Shown: positions 10,501 through 15,866 of the stretch, piece after piece
Layout: the number at the start of each line of letters is the position of its first letter
Numbering within the stretch: the stretch's first letter is position 1
Source: Rodentolepis nana
Lineage: Eukaryota; Platyhelminthes; Cestoda; Cyclophyllidea; Hymenolepididae
Assembly: GCA_900617975.1 (NCBI GenBank)
Contig: UZAE01012402.1
Span: 27,206 to 43,071 of the forward strand
Direction: 5' to 3'
DNA: 15,866 bases
Made by a program: the position numbers and the translations under genes
The notes under the pieces: generated by a model
The model's database searches: none
What the model was told of the DNA's origin: nothing
Seen by the model: the letters and a program-made list of their open reading frames with translations, nothing else

Positions 10501-10889
10501 TTGAGAATGGTGCAATTGATCCGACCTCCAATGCTAGCAATATAGATCTTCACCCATTTCCTTAGAAAATCTGACATCTTTTCAACTTCCTCAGATGTGA
10601 CAGCGCATGTTGTCGGCCTAAATATTGAATATGGTATTATAAACCAAATTTACGTCTGCTTTAGAATCTTTTCAATACTAGCGCAACATGCATAAAATGC
10701 CGCATTGCTGGTAAAGTTGGTTATTTCGTTTTGAGTGGAGGCTCTTTCAAAATTAGAAATGATGAAATTTGCACAATGTTCCCAGTTTCCATTTTCACTT
10801 AGTTGATTGATCATATCAATTACGCTTTTATTGGCAGCTCCACTTGTAGATAAATCCACGTTTGCCAGCTCGATCAAGATGTCATTCAT
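4547..10889 (-). CDS. XPOT: Exportin-T (tRNA exportin), complete, 13 exons
   Basis: Exportin-T is an importin-beta-family HEAT-repeat carrier. It binds mature tRNA together with Ran-GTP in the nucleus and releases it in the cytoplasm. The model is complement(join(4547..4570, 4658..4786, 5898..6164, 6239..6445, 6517..6934, 7005..7254, 7684..7817, 8659..8753, 8822..9566, 9646..10076, 10151..10335, 10397..10617, 10654..10889)). It totals 3342 nt, or 1113 residues, with one frame and GT-AG at all 12 introns. Landmarks shared with animal XPOT, in order, are: SWIDLSLI-like WIDINLIYN after exon 4 begins; DDPDDDLEQFESNRK (exon 5); EVIGRYDRFF (exon 5 end); LDSRGLRNS and VRSRCAYLFSRFIK (exon 6); QSFLYEACANLIV (exon 8); GVRAYIHRL (exon 9); LTDAQFSQTLNEAA (exon 11); and a C-terminus ending in FYSSFR. 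The protein is longer than the roughly 960-residue vertebrate protein, chiefly through a loop in exon 9. The start ATG at 10889-10887 has A at -3. There are no internal stops or frameshifts, so the gene looks functional. Confidence 0.93.
4658..4786 (-). CDS. XPOT: XPOT exon 12 (residues 1064-1106)
   Basis: The acceptor is ATCTTTCAG|GGT and the donor CAG|GTTCGT, with both ends at phase 0. It encodes GEIFQQFLRRTFLPQQNLA and LSLKDFQVFVQ, matching the vertebrate C-terminal 'CVQYLQQEYLPSLQVA' and 'DAKVFKNYLK'. The Arg|Gly junction to exon 11 coincides with the family's 'LKRG'. Confidence 0.9.
4787..5897 (-). other. XPOT intron 11 (1111 nt)
   Basis: This is the longest XPOT intron. Apart from a short (TA)-rich patch near 5220-5230 I see no gene, repeat copy or RNA in it. 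The small open frames on either strand have no recognisable content. Confidence 0.75.
5898..6164 (-). CDS. XPOT: XPOT exon 11 (residues 975-1063)
   Basis: The acceptor is TTGTTGTAG|ATT. The exon encodes ILINLAGLTGDCLQSSDAVG, MKFGFTFFLTCIQRF, then EGFLLPHLLPLAFLSPARQE and LTDAQFSQTLNEAA, close to the vertebrate 'KHIVPACFLAPLKQTFDLADAQTVLALSECA'. The donor is AGA|GTAAGT. It is followed by intron 11, the longest in the gene (1111 nt). Confidence 0.94.
6239..6445 (-). CDS. XPOT: XPOT exon 10 (residues 906-974)
   Basis: The acceptor is CATGTGTAG|AAT and the frame enters at phase 0. The exon encodes CLPPLIAGTMSALAEPLDP and RQSLLQLLQTVGQVLSQDIL, matching 'MPLLHAIFEVLLRPAEE' and 'RSYFAFLQTVTGSGM'. 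The donor AAT|GTATGT was chosen over the nearby G|GTAATG because only the former keeps the next exon in frame through its ILINLAGL helix. Confidence 0.9.
6517..6934 (-). CDS. XPOT: XPOT exon 9 (residues 766-905), with enlarged loop
   Basis: It begins RTTRVLPSSANPEP and contains FVCAGVRAYIHRLVGYI (family 'ILRSGVRTFLHRM'), ending in HIPLFSQLVLRYK (family 'EFIPLINQITAKFK') at AAA|GTGAGT. Between these anchors lie about 70 residues against about 30 in vertebrates. The excess includes a Gly-rich stretch, PSGGGLNGDTSVG, near residues 837-849, and a hydrophobic segment, ATPYLVAIAIPNDP. There are no stops or phase errors, so the loop is translated. Confidence 0.93.
7005..7254 (-). CDS. XPOT: XPOT exon 8 (residues 683-766)
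   Basis: It encodes APRRLFSVAEQSFLYEACAN and LIVARAATNDGGG, matching 'SSDDQLFIYETAGVLIV'. LLQPALVQFPEMV and EARGSMIKQSTDLIT follow, matching the 'LLTPLMEKFK' and 'ADCLNHAVGFA' helices. The acceptor is TCTCAACAG and the donor AC|GTTGGT. The segment NDGGGVPESARLFA is slightly longer than the vertebrate 'SEYPAERKQA'. Confidence 0.92.
7255..7683 (-). other. XPOT intron 7 (429 nt)
   Basis: This intron lies between the exon 7 donor and the exon 8 acceptor. No feature is visible inside it. Confidence 0.75.
7684..7817 (-). CDS. XPOT: XPOT exon 7 (residues 638-683)
   Basis: The acceptor is AATTTTCAG|G, which completes the Lys codon. The exon encodes SAFVPHTEQILQQLESLLP, corresponding to 'NPFIEDILNRIQDLL'. 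A Ser/Asn-rich linker (SSSVNGFRSSSNILNE) then replaces the short vertebrate loop. The donor A|GTAATG is at phase 1 and joins exon 8 in frame. Confidence 0.88.
7818..8658 (-). other. XPOT intron 6 (841 nt)
   Basis: This is the second-longest XPOT intron. It is AT-rich, and I found no additional exon or repeat in it. The exportin-T homology on either side is continuous, so no coding block is missing here. Confidence 0.75.
8659..8753 (-). CDS. XPOT: XPOT exon 6 (residues 607-638)
   Basis: This is a 95-nt exon, too short to show as a long reading frame, found by its homology. It reads EAFLDSRGLRNSNIQVRSR and then CAYLFSRFIKCNK, the exportin-T 'LDHRGLRH...VRSRTAYLFSRFVK' block, one of the most conserved parts of the family. 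The acceptor is TTTTGTAG|GAA and the donor AA|GTAAGT. Intron 5 upstream is 68 nt. Confidence 0.95.
8822..9566 (-). CDS. XPOT: XPOT exon 5 (residues 358-606)
   Basis: This is the largest exon (745 nt), covering the central HEAT repeats. It holds a basic linker (EKKPSKVQRPNRVDKR), the acidic loop DDPDDDLEQFE followed by SNRKVFISFIRG, then GRLESSLYLFFIVGELY and FFEVIGRYDRFFSTSPKYLL, all with clear family counterparts. It ends at CTT|GTTAGT. An open frame continues past this donor into the intron but carries no homology. Confidence 0.93.
9646..10076 (-). CDS. XPOT: XPOT exon 4 (residues 215-358)
   Basis: It begins ENLNINEPRE at phase 0 after CCTCTTTAG. It contains CLGIIGRYTLWIDINLIYNE, a hallmark helix pair of exportin-T, followed by the conserved 'F-x-x-x-KGM' turn (LFAKGMPDFPDK). 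A serine/arginine/asparagine-rich linker (RRTSSTQRLNHVNG) is longer than in vertebrates. The donor is GA|GTGCGT, weaker than the others but required by phase. Confidence 0.92.
10151..10335 (-). CDS. XPOT: XPOT exon 3 (residues 153-214)
   Basis: The acceptor CTATTTCAG|AT completes a split Asp codon. The exon encodes NMVLLNLLDIFLELLNELD and later KDAMRASCLPAIIEVLTRVL, matching the family's 'KDTMREQCIPNLVESWYQIL'. The donor TTG|GTAATT is at phase 0. Intron 2 is 61 nt. Confidence 0.92.
10397..10617 (-). CDS. XPOT: XPOT exon 2 (residues 79-153)
   Basis: The acceptor is ATATTTAG|GCCGAC and the donor GAG|GTAATT. The exon encodes KKKIAQCVGLAVMRYYPQNW and PTIFDEILSLF, the start of the exportin-1-like (Xpo1) segment, equivalent to the 'NKAAQVFALLF...KWTKFFFDIL' region of vertebrate XPOT. 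It enters one codon at phase 2 and leaves at phase 1, fitting its neighbours. Confidence 0.88.
10654..10889 (-). CDS. XPOT: XPOT exon 1 (residues 1-79)
   Basis: This is the initiating exon, starting MNDILIELANV. It covers the N-terminal helices that in the family form the Ran-binding end of the HEAT solenoid. WEHCANFIIS and NAAFYACCASIEKILK match the family's spacing of 'W-x-x-C' and 'FFCFQVLE'-like helices. It ends with two bases of a codon at donor AC|GTAAAT. Intron 1 is only 36 nt. Confidence 0.85.
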
Positions 10890-11830
10890 TTTAGAAAATA
10901 ATAAGAGTAGACACTATTGACCAAAACCACGCAATAGAGCGAAACTATGCAATTCAAATAGTATGATTGATCGTTTGTTTAACAAAACAAACACCACATG
11001 GATATTTAAAAATTAAATAAAACTCTATTTTTTTGTTCATTTTGCAGAACTTAAATTTCGCTTCTAAGGGATAGATTTTTGAAATGCTTGAACAATTAAT
11101 ACAACTCTATTCAAGCATAATTAAAAATTTATGATATTAATTATCTGAATATCTTTCAAATTTTTACTTCAAATGTCCTCATATTGGCTTATTATAAAAA
11201 TTCAGTATATGGAATCGTTATTCACTTTATAACTAATTTAGAACGTTGACATTTTCAACATTTTAAGGACGTTTGGCCTCTAATACCTGATTGGCGCTTC
11301 TAACTTGTGATCCTGTTGGCTCATATTTTTTACTTCTTAATGCCTAGCCTCTCCTGACAGATACAAAGTCGGTACAATGACAAACTCAAATCAGGTTGGT
11401 TATTCTTTATTTTTTACTTTATTTATAATGTGATTTCTAGAGTAATGTATTTTTTCTGAACTACTGAAAATGTAAAATTGTAAATATTAAATTTTTTATA
11501 TTTTTTTCGTTCATTTGTAATACATTTGCTGTATTTCATAAATAAATGAAATATAATGCATTAGATTAGCTAAATTGCAGAATTTTTAAGACGAGACTTC
11601 TCTTTTTGTAATAGTGCTCAATTGGATATGGAGCATTTGTGATTTCTAAGTTCTATTTTTACTTATTTGTTCCATATAAAGTCAGATTATCTTGCTTGAA
11701 GTATTGCCTTTTACTTGCTCTGAAATTTCCACCGTTATATTCTTGTCGAGTTTGCAATCGTTTTCCGAATATGACGTATGAAATATCACATTTTTTGTTG
11801 GCTTGTGTGACATTCGCATAGCTCGGCCTC
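10890..11830 (-). other. XPOT 5' flank and 3' flank of the upstream candidate gene
   Basis: This is AT-rich, non-coding sequence. A perfect 8-bp inverted repeat (GTTTGTTT-AACA-AAACAAAC, 10973-10992) lies 84 bp upstream of the XPOT ATG and could form a hairpin. Several TTTATT motifs near 11406-11425 would act as AATAAA on the - strand and could end a - strand transcript coming from further right. No TATA box can be picked out against the AT-rich background. Confidence 0.4.
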
Positions 11831-11951
11831 TTACGACTTCAATTTGTTCTGATCAAAGCTTCTTTGCCCCTTCTTAACTGGATTTTTAATTTTAGAAATT
11901 TTCATCCCTTTTTTTGTTTGCCAAAGTTTTGCATCATGGTTCGATTGTGCC
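11831..11951 (-). CDS. Candidate terminal exon of an unidentified - strand gene
   Basis: The acceptor is TTTAAAAG|G. Its first base completes an Arg codon left open by the exon at 12068-12190, and 39 further residues run to TAA at 11833-11831. The peptide is strongly basic: AQSNHDAKLWQTKKGMKISK, then IKNPVKKGQRSFDQNKLKS, with about a quarter Lys/Arg. Such tails are common in nuclear or nucleolar proteins, but I do not recognise the family. A second acceptor, ATAACAG at 11971-11977, is stronger but gives a frame shift relative to the upstream exon. The intron would be 116 nt. Confidence 0.35.
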
Positions 11952-12067
11952 CTTTTAAATTTGGTGACTGTTATAATCAGAAAACATTTAATCTCCATTT
12001 CTAAATTCGATTGCGATGTTAGAAAAAAACCTTCCTTTCTGTGATGTGAACTTTCTCTCACACTTAC

Positions 12068-12190
12068 CTCGGCACTATCTTCAACTGTCTTCTGGGGATT
12101 TTCCACTTGCTGACATTCATTTTCATTTTTTCATCAGCGATTCCAATTATTGTGTTTGGGAATGTTGACGCGTGGATTTCAGTTTCAGAC
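12068..12190 (-). CDS. Candidate internal exon of an unidentified - strand gene
   Basis: The exon runs from acceptor TTCATTCTCAAAG|G to the consensus donor CCGAG|GTAAGT. It is open throughout in one frame and reads SETEIHASTFPNTIIGIADE, then KMKMNVSKWKIPRRQLKIVP. It leaves at phase 2, which the exon at 11831-11951 accepts. It is hydrophilic and basic at its end, and no family is recognised. An alternative frame across the donor (NPQKTVEDSAE) is also open but shorter. The strong donor is the best evidence for an exon here. Confidence 0.35.
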
Positions 12191-12225
12191 CTTTGAGAAT
12201 GAAGTAGTGGTATAAAATGATTTTT

Positions 12226-12357
12226 TTAAAAATAATTCTGAATTTCTGTTTTCGTTGGTCGGCTTATTAATGGACCACTAACAGAAGATAGATTCATATT
12301 TTGGGTAATTGGTCTTCGGGTAGCTTTAGGCTTCAAAAACCACTTTTGTCCGCTTTG
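12226..12357 (-). CDS. Candidate exon with basic, proline-containing peptide
   Basis: After the acceptor GATTTTAACAG there is a 43-residue open stretch, QSGQKWFLKPKATRRPITQN and on to SRPTKTEIQNYF, then TAA (12228-12226). Either it is a terminal exon, or it is cut earlier at TCT|GTTAGT near 12284. The composition (K, R, P, W) is unlike the surrounding intronic sequence. The C-terminal TEIQNYF loosely resembles a PCNA-interacting motif but lacks the leading Gln. I cannot join it in phase to the exon at 12068-12190, so the gene model here is incomplete. Confidence 0.3.
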   Translation of the reverse strand, partial: QSGQKWFLKPKATRRPITQNMNLSSVSGPLISRPTKTEIQNYF

Positions 12358-13400
12358 CTGTTAAAATCGAAATTTAGTATCTATTTGACTTAATCACCGT
12401 TAATTTAGAAAATATGCACGCTTTTGAATGATGAAGTGCAGCTATGGATTATATTTAAAGAGGTTTGGAGTCTCTATCAACCGTGTATTTACAGAACTCC
12501 AACTTTCGCCAACTTTTAAATCGGTGAGAGTAAACTGTAGTTGCCAATGTTCAACCGCTTCTGTTCACGAAACCACATTTTTAAATTAAGTTGGGTTTAA
12601 TGTATGGTACAACAATTGTTATTCCAAAATTACTCTTTTCCTCCTATTTATGTATAAATATCGTTTACTCAAGGGTTGAACTTACGGTATTTACTTTAAA
12701 AGTTTGTAATTAGAGGCCAACAAGACTCAGCACACTTTTGGCCAAAACCTATTGTTTTCAATGATCACTTTCTTGCTTCATAAATATGAAGCCGCATTGC
12801 ACGTTTCTTTCGTTCGTAAATGGTTAATTACTACAGTGTATTGACTGGTCGAAAAGTCTGCTCGCCTGCTAGAAAATTTGAGTTTTCCTGCTTTTCTATT
12901 GCGTGATTAGTGAAGTTCTCTGAAAGAAAAGCAAACAAAAAAGAACGTGTTAGTGCTAGCATTAAGACAATAAATCTGGCGAGTTTAATCGCATGAGAGC
13001 AGAATTAATGGCAGGTACTATTGAAAATGGCTTCGATAAACTATATTTATTTTAGTGTGCCCATTAAACATGTATGCGAATTTCATCTCTTTTTTCCTAT
13101 TTCAACCGTTAATTTTTATATTAATTTACGCCAATTAATTGAATATACTTCTTTATTCTTTCCTTGGCTCGAATCTTCGTTCGTTAGGTGAAATATTTAT
13201 TTATTGATATGTAATACTCGTCTGATTTTACTTTTAGCTATCTCTATGCCTTAGATCGATGGGAGTATTAGTGAGGCTTAATATTATGCCTCCCAATTCG
13301 GTCTTATGCTCCGTGTGACACTAGTGAAAATTTCATGTTGCAATAAGTCCTTTATTGTAAAAGGCAGTTATTTGACCGTTGACGTAAGCAATGCTAGGAT
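12358..13400. other. No supported gene; possible further - strand exons
   Basis: This stretch is AT-rich. A short - strand open stretch near 12590-12530, beginning MWFREQKRLNIGNYS, looks protein-like, but I cannot place its splice sites. Nothing else stands out. Confidence 0.3.
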
Positions 13401-13415
13401 ATAGTAGATGGAGTG
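13401..13415. repeat. Target-site duplication, left copy
   Basis: ATAGTAGATGGAGTG, identical to 13739-13753, immediately precedes the 5' end of the 323-bp element. Confidence 0.88.
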
Positions 13416-13738
13416 GGGGTGTGCGATAGACTTACCTCCGCGTGGTGCACCCTGGGTAACGTATACTCATACGGCAAAAAAGTCTATAAACCGGCAGTTG
13501 ACTTCTGACTTCAAACTACCATCACCCCACTGTATGCCATATTCGACTACTTCCACAGTACTCACCTCACCTTTTTTCTACCTTTGTGTCTGTCTCTTTT
13601 GCATCTTTAAAACACTCTTCTGTTCACCCTCCCCTCTCGACTTTTTTTCGATTTGATGTTCCTCTCCCTCTGTAAAGCCTGAAATCAACTAAAGGGCTAG
13701 TGATAACTATCATAAAGCCTGCCATTTGATATAAATAA
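13416..13738 (+). mobile_element. SINE-like retroposon, copy 3 (complete, 323 bp)
   Basis: The element is bounded by the perfect 15-bp direct repeat ATAGTAGATGGAGTG (13401-13415 and 13739-13753), the mark of target-primed reverse transcription. Its 5' end GGGGTGTGCGATAGAC coincides with the start of copy 1, confirming the boundary independently. Its 3' end is AT-rich (GATATAAATAA) without a long poly(A). The body has a 5' half of mixed composition and a pyrimidine-rich 3' half ending in CTCTGTAAAG. No convincing tRNA A/B boxes, hammerhead core or protein-coding capacity was seen. It is therefore a SINE of unclear origin or the 3' end of a longer non-LTR element. The 82-residue frame over it is incidental. 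Confidence 0.8.
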
Positions 13739-13753
13739 ATAGTAGATGGAGTG
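13739..13753. repeat. Target-site duplication, right copy
   Basis: ATAGTAGATGGAGTG follows the AT-rich 3' end of the element directly. A 15-for-15 match at exactly the ends of an element defined by other copies is not expected by chance. Confidence 0.88.
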
Positions 13754-13799
13754 ACGAAACGATCTATCTACAGACCTGTTCCATAATATCATTTCTTAC

Positions 13800-13993
13800 T
13801 TTTGGCTTGAATAGTGGAGCTAAGTCAGAATCTCTACACCTTGCACAAATTAAGTGCTGAATGAATTTATTGCACCTGAGTTGATAAATAGCATTTAAAA
13901 TCGTGCTTAGGTCAAAATCAACACTATAATAAAGAATTCTATTCACGCAAGCATTCGCCAGTGGAGACAGTTTGCGGTATGCCAACGTGGACA
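13800..13993 (-). CDS. Candidate exon, helical protein of unknown family
   Basis: The exon runs from acceptor TTTATCTATAG to the donor AAA|GTAAGA, 194 nt, entering with two bases of a codon and leaving at phase 0. It reads STLAYRKLSPLANACVNRIL, then DFDLSTILNAIYQLRCNKF and CRDSDLAPLFKPK, a leucine-rich, clearly helix-forming peptide. The spacing of 'LAYRKL...' and 'DLSTILNAIYQL' is reminiscent of the helical repeats in FAST-kinase-domain (FASTKD) mitochondrial RNA proteins, but that is only an impression. Its phase-0 end would fit the phase-0 start at 12357. The retroposon copy would then lie in the intron between them. Confidence 0.4.
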
Positions 13994-15866
13994 CTATAGA
14001 TAAACAATGCTTGAAACTGGGTGAGTATGCAGCGAATTAACCCCCTTAGCGGAATTTAAGCTGTGCCACCAGTTGTCCCTTTTGACAAAAATTCGTCATT
14101 GTTTGCTTTATGAAGCCATGCTAGAGATAACATTTACAAACAGACAGTCTCTAGGTCACTGTGTGAAGGTACCAATTTTTATTTACCTTCAAACTAACAC
14201 ATTTGTATGGATTGCATTTTTTTATGCTGACTACGCTTGAATTCTCCGTCTGCCTTATATCCCCCCTTATTTTCAATATCCCATTGTTCTTGACCATGGG
14301 GGCATTAAAATAGCCCTTTTGTGGTGAAATGGTCACTCTTGTTTCGTTTGGGTTAGTACAGCGTTCAAATGCAATGAATCAACTCTTAGTTTCCTTATTA
14401 ACTTACTTAGAGCAATTGAATGTTTGGCTTGGTTGTGTTATAAAACTGTCTCCTTTTTTATAGCAAGACACAATTGGTGGATTGTAGGGGTAAGAAGTTA
14501 TATTAGTGCATTTGTATTGTTTATATCCTTATAGCTCACGGTAATATCAAAAATTCATAATGTTTGACCCTGGGGAGCAGCTGATGATGAAGATATGGTT
14601 GCCTAAAAGGTGACATTCAGATATCTAAAGATCCTACTTCATTCTATGCTTCGAATTCGAGTATTACAATATCGGCTTGATGAGTGATTCACGTTTGTGG
14701 GTTCAAATTGATTCTTCTCCCGGATTACAACGGCAAATACGTGTCTACGCTGTTCAGCGCCAATTTGTAGTTTTTTTCCCAATCATGATCCTTTGTCTAG
14801 CCACCTGAATTAATTTCTCTGTTTCAGTAGTTGAGAAGGCAAAATGATCTTGCTTGTTATTCATAGCCGAGATGGGGGGGGGGGAAGAGAACTAACTCTT
14901 TTATGTTGACAGAGTTTCCCTAGTTATGTTCAGCCCAGGCGAATAATGCATAAGGTTTGATCGATATTTTTACTGATGCTTAGGTCTCTTCTGTGGAAAG
15001 TACTTTGGCTAATCTTTCCACTCGGCAAATGTAACATCGAAATTTCTTGTTAATTCATCGTACGTGGAGTAATTGTGCCATCTTGAGGTTTTCTTTTATT
15101 GTGGAACTGATATCGATTTATTGATCCGCCTCGTTTACTCGTTTGCTACCTAGCTTCTTATTGTGCCTATCTTCTAATTAGCACATTTATGGCACCACCA
15201 AATGATCTCATGATGTATAACATGATCACAGGGCTGTTTCCGAAAGTCGTACTCATACACTGTCAAGCCTTATTAGCTTAGCAGAATTCACCATTGTGAC
15301 ATATTGATTGATCTATATTCCCTCTTTCGTAGAAGTGTTCATAAATCGACTTGGTGATAAACCAAACTGCTTGCCAAGAGTATTAAACATTCTAGCCAAG
15401 GTTTATGCGATGTAGACGAGATAAGAGCACACGACATTACTGCTCCAACCACCAAGGAAAATGTAAATTCCTAGTATATCTTTTATAGAAAAGCACATCC
15501 CTTATTACTTGCATAATCTCATTTAATTTAATGCTATCCTGTGGAGAATTCCCAGAGTAGGGACATTCAAATCGGTCCTATGTTTCTATCAAATATTAGC
15601 CTAATTTCTTTTGATTTAGATTTCCTACTTATGGCCCTCTCTAGAGTCGTTCAAACAGTTTTGCTTTATGGAAAAAAAAGCACATTTCGCTCATTTGGCT
15701 AAACTGGGGAGTTATTTCTGCATTGATTTCATACAATTTTGCGAGTATAATTAGTTATTCCGCATTAGGCATTTCTGCTGATATTTATATTCGTGTTTAT
15801 AACCTCTGTATCACTGACGAATCAAGAAATTCGAAGCTTCCATTTTCATGTAAGGTGGGGGGGGGG
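13994..15866. other. No supported gene
   Basis: I find no exon, RNA gene or repeat copy that I can defend on either strand. A 61-residue - strand frame at 14151-14336 has a donor-like GAAG|GTAAAT but no protein-like pattern. Runs of 11 G (14874-14884) and at least 10 G at the window's right edge (15857-15866) are the only striking items. Confidence 0.5.
14874..14884. repeat. G11 homopolymer
   Basis: Eleven consecutive G on the + strand in otherwise AT-rich sequence. A similar run reaches the right edge of the window (15857-15866). Confidence 0.9.

Noticed and set aside
13408..13656. + strand 82-codon frame similar in translation to the - strand frame at 597-806
   Set aside because: The similarity follows from both lying on copies of the same repeat. 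There is no sign of selection on a protein.
13750..13775. ACGAAACG after the retroposon as part of a hammerhead
   Set aside because: No CUGAUGA upstream, and it lies outside the element ends set by the target-site duplication.
14695..14720. GGGTTCAAATTGATTC as a tRNA or SINE B box
   Set aside because: It lacks the final C of the B-box consensus, and no cloverleaf or A box could be built around it.

Overview
The window is eukaryotic nuclear DNA, probably from a flatworm. A tapeworm is my best guess, but no marker in the window proves it. It is AT-rich and gene-sparse, its genes are split by GT-AG introns as short as 36 nt, and it carries dispersed SINE-sized repeats. There is no bacterial-style gene packing, and I see no CRISPR array, rRNA or tRNA.

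Layout. Positions 1-2470 are intronic sequence of a + strand gene whose start lies outside the window. This stretch holds two old copies of one interspersed element in opposite orientation (52-306 and 503-799). The last coding exon of a SIRT5-type (class III) sirtuin is at 2471-2840, followed by its presumed long 3' UTR. A complete exportin-T (XPOT) gene lies on the - strand, reading from 10889 down to 4547. I assembled it by hand into 13 exons whose phases agree at all 12 junctions, giving 1113 residues and one open frame. The two genes are tail to tail, with their candidate poly(A) signals only about 75 bp apart (4181-4186 on +, 4260-4265 on -).

Upstream of XPOT (10890-11830) is AT-rich sequence with no recognised gene. 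From 11831 to 13993 several - strand exon-like open stretches with good splice signals suggest a second, unidentified - strand gene, partial in this model. A third copy of the interspersed element (13416-13738) sits among them, bounded by a perfect 15-bp direct repeat. That repeat is the footprint of target-primed retroposition and fixes the element at 323 bp. From 14000 to the end I find no gene I can defend, only simple G-runs.

The two recognised genes act in unrelated processes: mitochondrial/cytosolic lysine deacylation and nuclear export of tRNA. Their adjacency looks like chance. The most novel material is the 323-bp element family and the unassigned - strand exons at 11831-13993.
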